In this document: positions 7,590 to 15,348 of the stretch, piece by piece
Layout of the letters: the number at the start of each line of letters is the position of its first letter
Position numbering within the stretch: the stretch's first letter is position 1
NCBI GenBank assembly: GCA_964405335.1
Contig: CAYONP010000063.1
Span: 1 to 35,599, forward strand
Reading direction: 5' to 3'
DNA: 35,599 bases
Source of the DNA: CAYONP01 sp964405335
GTDB lineage: Bacteria; Armatimonadota; UBA10988
Notes under the pieces: model-generated
The model's database searches: none
Told to the model about the DNA's origin: nothing
Seen by the model: only the letters and a program-made list of their open reading frames with translations
Position numbers and translations under genes: made by a program

Positions 7590-9542
7590 TTACTCGTCCG
7601 GCAACGCCGGCGCCGCCTCCCCCGCGCCGACCGCCGCGTGTGCGGCGCGGACCGTCGCCTCGGCGGCGCGGAGGTCGGCCGCCACCTCGTCATAGCGGGC
7701 CAGGTTGTCGGCCAATCCGGCCGGCACCGCGCGGGCCAGCCAGAGCGACTCAAAGCGCTTCTTCTGCCGGCCGAGGCCTCCGCGCAGCTCGCGCAGCGCG
7801 GCGCCGCGCTCGGCGAACCAGCCCGCGTTACCCGCGGCCCAGCCGGCGCGGGTCTCGGCCGTCCAGGTCGCCTTGTCGAGCGACCAGGCCACCTGCTCGG
7901 CGGCGAAGAGCAGCTCGGCGGTGAGGTCCGGCCGCGCGGTGCGCTTGCCCTGCGCACCGCGGAGCAGCTCGCCCGCCTCGCGCGCCGCCTCCTGAGCTGC
8001 ACGCAGCTTCTCGGGCTCGGCCTGCCGCAGGTGCTTGCCGGTCAGCGTCGCCTCGCGCAGGAAGCGGAGCGTCACCGAGGCGTTGCCGATCGGAATGCCG
8101 ACGCGATCGTTGGCCTCGCCGAGCAGGCGGATGGCCTGCGCCACCGCTCCGCCCTGCTCGCCGAAGGTGAGCGCGCCGAAGCCGGCGTCGAAGGCATCGT
8201 CGTCGAACTCCGGGTTCCAGGCCGCCTGCGCGCCGTAGGCGAAGCCGTGGTAGCTGTAGCCGAGCAGGTTGTAGTGCCCGCCGTCGCCCCAGTCGGTGTT
8301 CAACATGCCGGTCGCGCCGTACTGATGGCCGGCGGCGGCGAAGTTGCGGATGTTGCCGCAGGCGTTGGCCACGCGCGGGAAGAGGCCGTTCCAACTGCTC
8401 GTGCCAGGACAGACGTAGAACTCGCGCCCGGCGTCGGCGAAGCGCTTCGAGAGATCCCAGTCGCGCGTTGCCTCATACCACCAGTCGAGGCAGATCATGT
8501 CCTCGGGCAGCTCGGCAATCAGGTCAGGGTATTTGACGATGATGTCGCCCCACATCATCATCCGCCGGCCGTACTTCTCGGTCACCAGGCGATGCAGCCG
8601 TTGGATGTGCTCGAGGTAGAGCCGGCCGACGCCGATCTCGTCGGCGCGCGGCTTGCTCTTCTGCTCGCCGAGGCCGTAAGTCTCATCGCAATTGGCGTTG
8701 AACAGCGGCGCGCTGAAGTTCGGCAGCAGTTCGCCGAGCAGGTCGTCGAGCAGCGCGTAGGAGCCTTCGTCGAGCGGATTGAGACACCAGGCGCGCGCCT
8801 CATCCTCGGCCAGGTGGCGGTACGGCTTGAGGGTCAGGATCGGGTGCATGTGGCCGAAGGTGGCCAGGTTCGGCACCAGCATGATGTGCCGCGCTCGGCA
8901 ATACTCGTCCAGGGCGATCATCTGCTCGGGCGTCAGCGGCCCCGCATCGCGGCCAATCAGCGGGTGTTTGCGGAAGCGGAAGGTGTGCTCGGTGTAGAGC
9001 TGGAGGTGGTTGACCTTCCAGCCGGCCAGGTCGTCGACCAGGCCGTACAGCGTCTCGAGCGTCGGCACCTTGCCGCGGCTGACGTCGTGCATCACCCCGC
9101 GCACGGGCAGCGCCGGCGCGTCGTCGACGGTGCCGCAGGCGACCGCATCGCCGTCGATCGTCTGGCTCAGCGTCACCGCGCCGTAGAACAGGCCCGGCGC
9201 GTCGGCGCCGATGATGGTCACCAGCGCTGGCTCGACGACCAGCCGATAGCCCTGCGCCGGCAACGCCGTCAGCTCGATGCCGCAGCGTGCGGCGAAGGCG
9301 GCGTCACGATCGGCGCGGAGCAGGACCACGGCGGGCGCCGCCGGCTCGATGTCCCAGCGCTGCTCGAGGATCGCCCGGCCCCGGCGCACGGCGTCGATCC
9401 GGGCGCCGAGTTGACGCGCGGCGAATCGGTCGTGGTCATCGGCGCCGGGCGGCAGGATCAGCCGCACCGCGCGGCCAAGCTGAAACGAGGCCTTGCCCGG
9501 CGTGTACGAACGCGGGGCCGGCAGAATGTGCGGACCGGTCAT
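7590..9542 (-). CDS. GH20-type beta-N-acetylhexosaminidase, cytosolic
   Basis: This 650-residue protein has an N-terminal GH20b-like alpha/beta domain (about 1-140) and a TIM-barrel catalytic domain opening at GVMHDVSRGKVPTLETL (149-165). The barrel continues through HLQLYTEHTF and NLATFGHMHP. The predicted catalytic Asp-Glu pair is in FNANCDETYG (D286, E287). GH20 enzymes use substrate-assisted catalysis to release terminal GlcNAc or GalNAc. The usual HIGGDE form is replaced by NANCDE, so this is a divergent subgroup and the substrate is uncertain. There is no signal peptide, so it should act on imported oligosaccharides. The ATG is preceded by AGGGAGGTGG. It lies 12 bases behind the nucleotidyltransferase gene, as the last gene of the operon. 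Confidence 0.85.
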   Translation of the reverse strand: MTGPHILPAPRSYTPGKASFQLGRAVRLILPPGADDHDRFAARQLGARIDAVRRGRAILEQRWDIEPAAPAVVLLRADRDAAFAARCGIELTALPAQGYRLVVEPALVTIIGADAPGLFYGAVTLSQTIDGDAVACGTVDDAPALPVRGVMHDVSRGKVPTLETLYGLVDDLAGWKVNHLQLYTEHTFRFRKHPLIGRDAGPLTPEQMIALDEYCRARHIMLVPNLATFGHMHPILTLKPYRHLAEDEARAWCLNPLDEGSYALLDDLLGELLPNFSAPLFNANCDETYGLGEQKSKPRADEIGVGRLYLEHIQRLHRLVTEKYGRRMMMWGDIIVKYPDLIAELPEDMICLDWWYEATRDWDLSKRFADAGREFYVCPGTSSWNGLFPRVANACGNIRNFAAAGHQYGATGMLNTDWGDGGHYNLLGYSYHGFAYGAQAAWNPEFDDDAFDAGFGALTFGEQGGAVAQAIRLLGEANDRVGIPIGNASVTLRFLREATLTGKHLRQAEPEKLRAAQEAAREAGELLRGAQGKRTARPDLTAELLFAAEQVAWSLDKATWTAETRAGWAAGNAGWFAERGAALRELRGGLGRQKKRFESLWLARAVPAGLADNLARYDEVAADLRAAEATVRAAHAAVGAGEAAPALPDE

Positions 9543-9554
9543 CGCCCACCTCCC

Positions 9555-10484
9555 TCACTCACTCGGCACGACCACCTGGCTGTCGATGGCCGCCCCCGGC
9601 GGCACCTCGGCGCCGTCGAGCAGCACGGCATGGCTTACCCTTGCGCCGGCGCCGATCCGGCAACCTGGCTCGACGACCACGTACGGACCGATGCGGCAGC
9701 CCGCGCCGACCTGCAGCGGCTCGCCCAGGTGCACCGGCGGCGTGGCGGCGACCCCATTGGCGCTGGTCCCTTCGCCGCGGTCCAGGAACCAGCGGTTGAG
9801 CGCCAGCAGGTCGCCGGCGCTGGTTACTTGTCGGCGTGTGTCGGTCAGCGCGCCGACGGCGTTGCCGTCGCGGGCGATCAGCATCGCGATGGCGTCCTGC
9901 AGCTCGAGTTCGCCCCGCGGCGAGGGCTGCACCTCGGGCAGGTAATCGAGCAGCCGCGGCTCGAACAGATAGAGCGGCAGGCTGCCGATGTCGCTCGGTG
10001 CGTCGGCCGGCTCGGGCTTCTCGACGATGCCGGTGATCTGTTCGGGCGTGCCGGCGATGACCCCGGAGCGGCGGCACTGCTCGGGCGAGGTCAGCCGCCG
10101 CAGCGCCAGCGTCGCGTTGGCCCGGCGCGCACGGTGCAGCGCGACCAGCTCGGCGACGAACGCGTCGGCGACGATGCTGTCGCAGGCTGAGAGGAGAAAC
10201 GGCCCGTCGATCCGCGGGGCGGCGCAGGCCAGCGCGTCGGCCGCGCCGCGCGGCTCGGCTTGGACCACGCACTCTGCGTCGGGCAGCCGGTCGACAATCC
10301 GGCTCAGGCGCTCATCGCCCGGTGCGGCGACGATGACGAAGCGATCGACGCCGCCGGCACGGAGCGAGGCGATGACCCGCTCGATCAAGCTCACGCCGCA
10401 GACCGGCACGGTGGCCTTGCTGCGGGCCACGCTAACCGGATGCAGCCGCGTGCCGCGTCCGGCGGCGAGGATGACGCCCTGCAT
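9555..10484 (-). CDS. Sugar-1-phosphate nucleotidyltransferase with C-terminal beta-helix
   Basis: This 309-residue enzyme belongs to the NTP_transferase family. The N-terminus MQGVILAAGRGTRLHPVS carries the phosphate-binding loop, and the product side is marked by VEKPEPADAP near the middle. The C-terminal part has hexapeptide-like left-handed helix repeats (GAGCRIGPYVVVEPGCRIGA). The ATG overlaps the stop of the upstream sugar kinase by one base (TGATG), so the two are made together. The kinase supplies a sugar 1-phosphate and this enzyme most likely converts it to an NDP-sugar. If the kinase is a galacturonokinase as its sequence suggests, the product would be UDP-galacturonate. That specificity is inference; glucose or mannose 1-phosphate are alternatives. 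Confidence 0.85.
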   Translation of the reverse strand: MQGVILAAGRGTRLHPVSVARSKATVPVCGVSLIERVIASLRAGGVDRFVIVAAPGDERLSRIVDRLPDAECVVQAEPRGAADALACAAPRIDGPFLLSACDSIVADAFVAELVALHRARRANATLALRRLTSPEQCRRSGVIAGTPEQITGIVEKPEPADAPSDIGSLPLYLFEPRLLDYLPEVQPSPRGELELQDAIAMLIARDGNAVGALTDTRRQVTSAGDLLALNRWFLDRGEGTSANGVAATPPVHLGEPLQVGAGCRIGPYVVVEPGCRIGAGARVSHAVLLDGAEVPPGAAIDSQVVVPSE

Positions 10485-11659
10485 CAGAGCACCTCGAGCG
10501 GGCCGCCGGGGCGGCAGAAGTGGAGCTCGTAGCGCTCGGCCAGGTGCGGCTGCGCCACGGGATATCGCTCGGCCACATGGGCGGCGATGCTCTCGCGGCA
10601 GCCGGACCGGGCCAGGGCCAGACACGAGCCCTTGAACCCAGCGCCGCTGAACCGCGCGCCGAGCACCCCGGGCGCCTCGCACAGGATCCGCCACAGACTG
10701 GTCATTTCCGCCCCACCGCACTCATACCGCTCGACCGAGCTGCGGCCCGACTCGGTCATCAGCCGCCCGAACGAGGCCAGGTCGCCCACCCGCCAGCAGT
10801 CGATCCCCTCGCGCACGCGCTCCATCTCGCCGAAGTAATGCTCGGCGCGCCGGCGCGGCACCGGCTCGAGGCGCTCGCGCCCCGCCGCCCAGGTCGCCGC
10901 ATCGACCTCGCACAGCCGGGCCGGCGCGCGGCCGAGCAGCGCGGCCGCCGCCTGGCCGCACTGCTCGACTCGGAGGTTGTAGTCCGAGGTCTCCAGCGCG
11001 CGGCTCAGCCCGCAGTAGGCTACCACGAGATCGAACTTCGCGGAGGGCGGGGTCGGCGACCAGTCGAAGTCGAACCGGTCGCAATCGAGCACCGTCAGCG
11101 CCTGCGGCCGGCCGGCAACGATCATGCCGGGGTCGAGCAGCCCGCACTGCACGCCGAGGTAGTCGTTCTCGATCCGCCGGCAGGCGTCGATCAGCTCGTC
11201 GGGCGCGAGGTGTAGCTGGTTGACCTGCGCCAGGGCGGTGAGGTAGCTCAGGCCGACCGCGGCGGACGAACTGAGCCCGCCGATGGGCAGCGGGCCGCGC
11301 AGCACCGCGTCGAGGCCGCGGTCAAGCTGATGTGAGTCGCGTAGCACCGCGGCCGCGCCGCGGGCGAAGTTGCCCCACTCGCCGGGTGCCGCCGGCGGGA
11401 TGCCGTCCAGGTCGAACGTCGTCTCGCCCGCGAAATCGAGGCTCCGCACGCGCACGCGCGACGAGCCTGACGGAGTGAAGGCGAGCCAGACAGCGCGGTC
11501 GAGGCAGAGGCCGGTGACAGTGCCGCCCTGATGGTCGATGTGCGCGCCGAGTGGGCAGACGCGCAGCGGGGCGCGGACGACAGAGAACGGTCCGGTAGCG
11601 CCGGTCCACTCGGCCAACGCCGCGGCGACGGCGCGCCGGTTTCTGACTTCACGGACCAT
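10484..11659 (-). CDS. GHMP kinase of the galactokinase family, galacturonokinase-like
   Basis: A 391-residue sugar kinase that phosphorylates the anomeric carbon of a hexose or hexuronic acid. The galactokinase signature is altered to APLRVCPLGAHIDHQGGTV (residues 30-48) rather than GRVNLIGEHTDY. The ATP loop GGLSSSAAVGLSYL is at 127-140, the predicted catalytic Asp is D176 in GLLDPGMI, and motif 3 is GARFSGAGFKGSCLAL from 334. The altered motif 1, plus RAEHYF and ERYECGGAEM, match what I remember of Arabidopsis galacturonokinase much better than GalK. The ATG at 11659 has only a weak ribosome site but gives a family-like N-terminus. It is first in a minus-strand operon and divergent from the aldo/keto reductase. 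Confidence 0.85.
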   Translation of the reverse strand: MVREVRNRRAVAAALAEWTGATGPFSVVRAPLRVCPLGAHIDHQGGTVTGLCLDRAVWLAFTPSGSSRVRVRSLDFAGETTFDLDGIPPAAPGEWGNFARGAAAVLRDSHQLDRGLDAVLRGPLPIGGLSSSAAVGLSYLTALAQVNQLHLAPDELIDACRRIENDYLGVQCGLLDPGMIVAGRPQALTVLDCDRFDFDWSPTPPSAKFDLVVAYCGLSRALETSDYNLRVEQCGQAAAALLGRAPARLCEVDAATWAAGRERLEPVPRRRAEHYFGEMERVREGIDCWRVGDLASFGRLMTESGRSSVERYECGGAEMTSLWRILCEAPGVLGARFSGAGFKGSCLALARSGCRESIAAHVAERYPVAQPHLAERYELHFCRPGGPLEVL

Positions 11660-11712
11660 GGCGGGCGGAACCCCGCTGATTGCGTTCGGTTCGCGCCGGC
11701 TGGTTCCTTCCG

Positions 11713-11741
11713 CTGACGCTGGCCGCCGCCCGCGCCACAAT
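11713..11741 (+). promoter_or_regulatory. Possible sigma-70 promoter of the aldo/keto reductase gene
   Basis: CTGACG at 11713-11718 and CACAAT at 11736-11741 are separated by 17 bases in the 105-base divergent gap. Transcription would begin about 11748, just before the GCGAGG ribosome site of the downstream gene. Both boxes are imperfect. Confidence 0.35.
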
Positions 11742-11764
11742 AGTGCCGCAGCGAGGTTGATGCA

Positions 11765-12808
11765 ATGAAGTTCCGCACCTTTCCCGGCACCGACCTGGCC
11801 GTCTCCGAGGTGGGCTTCGGCGTCTGGACCGTGGCCGCCGGCTGGTGGCCCGAGACGCAGACCGAGTCGGGCGCCGACGTGAAGCTGCTGCGCGAGGCGA
11901 AGGAGCTGGGCATCACGCTGTTCGACACCGCCGACGCCTATGGCGACGGTCGCGGCGAGACGGTGCTGCGCGAGGCCTTCGCCGACTGCCGCGACGAGAT
12001 TGTGATTGCCACCAAGGGCGGTTACGACATCTACAACCACCCCGCCTCGGGTCAGCGCGAGCGACCGCAGGACTTCAGCCCGTCGTATCTGCGCTACGCC
12101 GTCGAGCAGAGCCTGGCCCGGCTGGGCACCGACCGGATCGACCTCTACCAGCTCCACAACGTGAAGATGGACCACGTGCTCGACGACGACATCTACGCCA
12201 CGCTCGACGAGCTGGTCGACGAGGGCAAGCTGCGCTACTGGGGCACCGCGCTCGGCCCGGCCATCGGCTGGCTGGTCGAGGGCCTGGCGGCGATTCGCCG
12301 GCGGCGCGGCGTGGTCATGCAGATGATCTACAACCTGCTCGAACAGGATCCGGGCCGGCGGATGTTCGCCCCGGCGGCCGAACAGGGCATCGGCTTCCTG
12401 GTCCGCGTGCCGCACTCGAGCGGCATGCTCGAAGGCCGGTACACCGAAGAGACTGTCTTCCCGCCGCACGACCATCGCCGCCATCGCCCGCGCTCGTGGC
12501 TGATCAACGGGCTGAAGAAGATCGCCACGCTCGACTTCCTCACCGCCGGCGGCACGACGCTGGGCCAGGCGGCGCTGAAGTTCATCCTCGCCGAGCCGAC
12601 GGTGATGAGCTGCCTGCCGAACATCTACGATCGGGAGCAGCTCGCCGAGTTCGCCGCCGCGCCCGACCGGCCCGACCTGACCCAGCAGCAGCTCGACCGG
12701 ATCGCGCTGCTCTACGCCACCAACTTCGGCATCGACGAGCCGCCGATGGCGTTCAAAGGGCTCGACCCAGAAAGCGAAGAGGCGGCCGCCGAGCTCGCCG
12801 CGGGGTAG
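11765..12808 (+). CDS. Aldo/keto reductase
   Basis: A 347-residue NAD(P)H-dependent oxidoreductase of the AKR superfamily, cytosolic TIM barrel. The catalytic tetrad can be read: D54 in LFDTADAY, Y59, K84 in ATKGGYD and H131 in LYQLHN. It is closest in feel to the perakine-reductase/YghZ/IolS-like class (AKR11-13), which often acts on sugar or inositol derivatives. ATG 11765 follows a GCGAGG site; a nearby out-of-frame ATG at 11760 is ignored. The gene is monocistronic and divergent from the galacturonokinase-like operon, so reduction of a uronic acid or related aldehyde is conceivable but unproven. The tail after about residue 325 is acidic and Ala-rich. Confidence 0.9.
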   Translation: MKFRTFPGTDLAVSEVGFGVWTVAAGWWPETQTESGADVKLLREAKELGITLFDTADAYGDGRGETVLREAFADCRDEIVIATKGGYDIYNHPASGQRERPQDFSPSYLRYAVEQSLARLGTDRIDLYQLHNVKMDHVLDDDIYATLDELVDEGKLRYWGTALGPAIGWLVEGLAAIRRRRGVVMQMIYNLLEQDPGRRMFAPAAEQGIGFLVRVPHSSGMLEGRYTEETVFPPHDHRRHRPRSWLINGLKKIATLDFLTAGGTTLGQAALKFILAEPTVMSCLPNIYDREQLAEFAAAPDRPDLTQQQLDRIALLYATNFGIDEPPMAFKGLDPESEEAAAELAAG

Positions 12809-12845
12809 CGCGCCCACTGCGTACCGGCGGTCACCCGGAGCGTGC

Positions 12846-12952
12846 CAACGGCATCCGTTGGGTCCGCACGGCGGACCATGTCGACCAGGTCACGGGCGAT
12901 GGTCCGCGGTGCGGACCCTACACCCACGGACGGCGCGCGGTGCGCGCCCTAC
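12846..12952. repeat. Cluster of REP-like GTAG/GTTG palindromes
   Basis: Three perfect 17-base hairpins with 7-base arms and 3-base loops lie in this gap: 12861-12877 (GGTCCGC-ACG-GCGGACC), 12901-12917 (same arms, loop GGT) and 12932-12948 (GGCGCGC-GGT-GCGCGCC). The first is preceded on the plus strand by GTTG. The other two are followed by CTAC, that is GTAG on the minus strand. The first two therefore face outward as an inverted pair (REPIN-like); the third is in tandem with the second. A smaller hairpin, CAACGG-CAT-CCGTTG, sits at 12846-12860. GTAG followed by a palindrome is the form of RAYT-associated REP elements. The last CTAC contains the stop of the zinc-ribbon gene. Confidence 0.65.
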
Positions 12953-13134
12953 TTGTCGGCCAGCTTCTCGACCTGGCGCTTCAACCGCGTGATCTCGAGC
13001 TGGTGCCGCTCCATCACCCGGCGGATGTTCTCGGGCACGCGCATGCAGGGGTCGCAGAAGCGCTTGGTGGCGATCGAGCCCGGCTCGGGATACTCGAACG
13101 AGACTCCACATGCCCGGCAGGTCCGCTTCGCCAT
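12949..13134 (-). CDS. Small zinc-ribbon protein with C-terminal coil
   Basis: This 61-residue protein opens with a zinc ribbon, CRAC (C6, C9) and CDPC (C27, C30), and ends in a charged helix (about 38-61, MERHQLEITRLKRQVEKLAD) likely to form a coiled coil or contact a partner. The ATG at 13134 is preceded by an excellent GGAGGCGAGG site, so the longer frame upstream is not used. Similar short zinc-ribbon/coil proteins are widespread and have no known role; a nucleic-acid or protein-adaptor role is plausible. The stop TAG lies within a REP-like palindrome head (GTAG). It is divergent from the DUF58 gene. Confidence 0.75.
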   Translation of the reverse strand: MAKRTCRACGVSFEYPEPGSIATKRFCDPCMRVPENIRRVMERHQLEITRLKRQVEKLADK

Positions 13135-13150
13135 CCTCGCCTCCAGCGCG

Positions 13151-13178
13151 AGGATAGCACGCCGGCAGGAGGTGTGAC
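13151..13178 (-). promoter_or_regulatory. Possible promoter of the zinc-ribbon gene
   Basis: On the minus strand GTCACA (13178-13173) and TATCCT (13156-13151) are 16 bases apart, 17 bases before the ATG at 13134. The first box is poor; the placement directly before the ribosome site is the main support. Confidence 0.3.
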
Positions 13179-13199
13179 ACCCACGCACAATCGCCGGCC

Positions 13200-14090
13200 A
13201 TGCCCGCCGTCGAGACCGAGCTGTTCGATGCCGCCTTCCTGCGCACCCTCGAACGCCTGGTGCTGTGTGCCAAGCGGACCTACGCGGGGGCGCAGCAGGG
13301 CGAAAAGCGCTCGACCAAGCGCGGCGTCTCGGTCGAGTTCGCCGACTACCGCGACTACGCGCCGGGCGACGACCTGCGCTATCTCGACTGGAACATCTAC
13401 GGCCGGCTAGACCGCCTACTGATCAAGCTCTTTGTCGAAGAAGAGGACCTGCGCTGCAGCCTGCTGCTCGACCGCAGCCGCTCGATGGCTTTCGGCGAGC
13501 CGCTCAAGTTCGACCACGCCCGCCGGCTGGTCGCCGCGCTGGCCTACATCGGCCTGGCCGGGCTCGACCGGGTCGAGGTCAGCGCTTTCGGCGGACAGCT
13601 CGACCACGGCCTGCCGCCGCTGCGCGGCACTGGCAACGCGCGGCGGGTGTTCGACTACCTGTCAGGCCTCGAGGCGACCGGCGGCACCGACCTGGGCACG
13701 GCGCTGGCGCGCTTCGCCCACCTGCACCGCAAGCCGGGGCTCTGTGTCGTGGTCTCGGACTTCCTCGATCCGGCCGGCTACGAGCGCGGCCTGCGCGCGC
13801 TGCTCGCCCGGCGGTTCGAGGTGGTGGCCATCCAAGTGCTCTCGCCGGGCGAGCTGAACCCTGGCGTGGTGGGCGACCTGAAGCTGATCGACTCGGAGAC
13901 CGCCGAGACGCGCGAGATCACCGTCAGCGACAGCCTGCTGCGGCGGTACCGCCAGCGGGCCGAGGAGTATTGCGCCGCGCTGCGCCAGTTTTGCGTCGGG
14001 CGCGGCATGGGCTACTACCGCACCACCACCGACGAGGCGATGGAGCAGATCGTCGGCGCGGCGCTGCGCCGGATCGGGCTGGTGCGGTGA
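13200..14090 (+). CDS. DUF58 domain-containing protein (von Willebrand A-like)
   Basis: A 296-residue protein with the hallmark DUF58 stretch RGVSVEFADYRDYAPGDDLR, then YLDWNIYGRLDRLLIKLFVE, followed by a vWA-like core with a degenerate metal site DRSRSM (DxSxS). DUF58 proteins normally work with a MoxR AAA+ ATPase and membrane vWA proteins in a chaperone-like or envelope-stress module. No MoxR gene is present on either side here, so its partner must lie elsewhere. ATG 13200 is the only in-frame start; an AGGAGG at 13168 is too far upstream to serve it, so the ribosome site is weak. It converges with the sialidase-like gene, with a 7-base gap. Confidence 0.85.
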   Translation: MPAVETELFDAAFLRTLERLVLCAKRTYAGAQQGEKRSTKRGVSVEFADYRDYAPGDDLRYLDWNIYGRLDRLLIKLFVEEEDLRCSLLLDRSRSMAFGEPLKFDHARRLVAALAYIGLAGLDRVEVSAFGGQLDHGLPPLRGTGNARRVFDYLSGLEATGGTDLGTALARFAHLHRKPGLCVVVSDFLDPAGYERGLRALLARRFEVVAIQVLSPGELNPGVVGDLKLIDSETAETREITVSDSLLRRYRQRAEEYCAALRQFCVGRGMGYYRTTTDEAMEQIVGAALRRIGLVR

Positions 14091-14097
14091 GGGCGAT

Positions 14098-15111
14098 TCA
14101 GTGGCCGCCGAGAGCCAGCTCGACACCGTATCGGCCGTCGCTGCCGGGCGAGCTGGTCAGAGCCAGCACTCGCCGGCCGTCCAGCCGGGTCAGGGCCGCC
14201 CAGAGCTGCTTGCCGTCGCCGGCGAAGAGCGGCCGGGCGGGGCTCCAGGTGGCGCCCTCGTCGCCACTCTCACGCCAGGCGATGTCCTCGTCGGGCGACC
14301 ACCGCCGGGTCTGGTAGGTCACGATCAGACGGCCGTCGTCGAGCCTGATGATGAACGGCGCGCCGCTGTAGCCGCCGGGCCCAGGGTCATCCACGAGCGC
14401 GCGGCCGCGCCAGCTTGCCCCGCCATCGTCGCTGGTCGCCGCGGCAATCCGGAAGTAGCCCGCGTCGGTGGTCTCGAAGACAGCCATCAGCCGGCCGTCG
14501 CCCAGCTCGCACAGGACCGGCATGCCGTCGCGCGAGGAGTCGTGCGCCGCGATGGTGATGGGCGCCGACCAGGTCCACCCGTCGTCGGTCGAGCGGCGTA
14601 GTTCGCAGACCTGGTAAGCCGGGTGGGTGTGCGGGTACTCGCGTGAGTAGGCGACCAGCAGGTCGCCGCCGCGGGTGACCAACGGAAAGGGCTCGTAGCA
14701 GCCCCGCTCGCCGGTCTCGATGACGGTGCTGACCCGCTCCCAGCCGGCGCCCTGGTCATTGCCGGCGAACAGCCGCACGCGGTGGTCGCTCGGCTCACCG
14801 GCCGCGGGCCGTTCGAGGTTGTCGTTGGCCACCGCCATCAGTCGGCCACGGGGCGACCAGAACGGCACCGCGCGGCCGCCCTGGCGAACCGGGATGCGGC
14901 CCAGCGGCACGCCGTTGGTGAGGTCGGTGGCGAGCCGATAGACGCGGTCATCGCCGGCGATCAGCAGCAGTTGGCCGTCGGGCAGGAGAAGTGCGCGCGG
15001 GTAGCCCGCCGGCGGTTCGCCCGGCAGCGGCACGGGTCGGCCGGCGGGCCGCCACTCGAGCGGCGCCCCGACCGGCGGTGCGAGCAGCAGCAGGAGCAGT
15101 GGTACCCTCAT
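14098..15111 (-). CDS. Exported sialidase-fold (BNR/Asp-box) protein
   Basis: The 337-residue protein begins with a short hydrophobic signal (MRVPLLLLLLAPPVGA), so it is exported. Three Asp-box repeats of the S-x-D-x-G-x-T-W kind are visible: STDDGWTWS, SDDGGASW and SGDEGATWS. With RVRLFAGNDQG and EPFPLVTRGGDLLVAYSRE they indicate a six-bladed sialidase/neuraminidase propeller, as in GH33-like proteins and many uncharacterised exo-alpha-sialidase homologues of Planctomycetes and Armatimonadota. Whether the arginine triad and Tyr/Glu nucleophile pair of true sialidases are present cannot be settled by eye, so glycosidase activity is uncertain. A stable hairpin lies 12 bases before the ATG. Confidence 0.75.
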   Translation of the reverse strand: MRVPLLLLLLAPPVGAPLEWRPAGRPVPLPGEPPAGYPRALLLPDGQLLLIAGDDRVYRLATDLTNGVPLGRIPVRQGGRAVPFWSPRGRLMAVANDNLERPAAGEPSDHRVRLFAGNDQGAGWERVSTVIETGERGCYEPFPLVTRGGDLLVAYSREYPHTHPAYQVCELRRSTDDGWTWSAPITIAAHDSSRDGMPVLCELGDGRLMAVFETTDAGYFRIAAATSDDGGASWRGRALVDDPGPGGYSGAPFIIRLDDGRLIVTYQTRRWSPDEDIAWRESGDEGATWSPARPLFAGDGKQLWAALTRLDGRRVLALTSSPGSDGRYGVELALGGH

Positions 15112-15123
15112 CGGAAAACCAGA

Positions 15124-15156
15124 AGGGACCGGGCCGGTACAACCGGCTCGGTCCCT
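15124..15156 (-). other. Strong hairpin in the leader of the sialidase-like gene
   Basis: Bases 15124-15138 and 15142-15156 form a 15-base-pair stem with one G-T wobble and a three-base loop. On the minus strand it is followed by a moderately T-rich stretch (TTCTGGTTTT) and then, 12 bases after the stem, the ATG. It could be an attenuator-type terminator or a translation-blocking structure. A second small hairpin with a GCAA tetraloop lies upstream at 15200-15213 on the same strand. No known riboswitch family is recognised. Confidence 0.5.
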
Positions 15157-15204
15157 CCAAGCAGCGGCGACCCGCGAGCGCCAATCCTGCGGTCAGCGGC
15201 GACC

Positions 15205-15233
15205 TTGCGGTCGGCTGTCGACACTCCTAGGAT
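15205..15233 (+). promoter_or_regulatory. Possible sigma-70 promoter for the DUF2795-BON operon
   Basis: TTGCGG at 15205-15210 and TAGGAT at 15228-15233 are separated by 17 bases on the plus strand. Initiation near 15240 would leave a leader of about 108 bases before the GTG at 15349, containing a small GCAGG/CCTGC hairpin. Confidence 0.4.
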
Positions 15234-15348
15234 ACACCCCGGACGTGCGTCCGTCCATGACAGAACGGTTACGTTTTAGGCCCGACGCAACAAATCCGCA
15301 GCATTTCCGCTGGGCAGGGCATGGCCTGCGGCGCGGGAACCCCTCGCC

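Noticed and set aside
7638..10190. 850-codon open frame on the plus strand across the GH20 and nucleotidyltransferase genes
   Set aside because: It spans two minus-strand genes with their own starts and ribosome sites and no recognisable protein motif; simply a stop-poor antisense frame.
11660..12817. Upstream extension of the galacturonokinase-like frame
   Set aside because: The extended part is antisense to the aldo/keto reductase; family length and motif spacing fit ATG 11659.
15124..15156. T-box riboswitch before the sialidase-like gene
   Set aside because: A GGTCCCT-like hairpin end recalls T-box terminators, but the TGGNACCGCG antiterminator motif and a specifier stem are not visible, and the gene is not tRNA-related.
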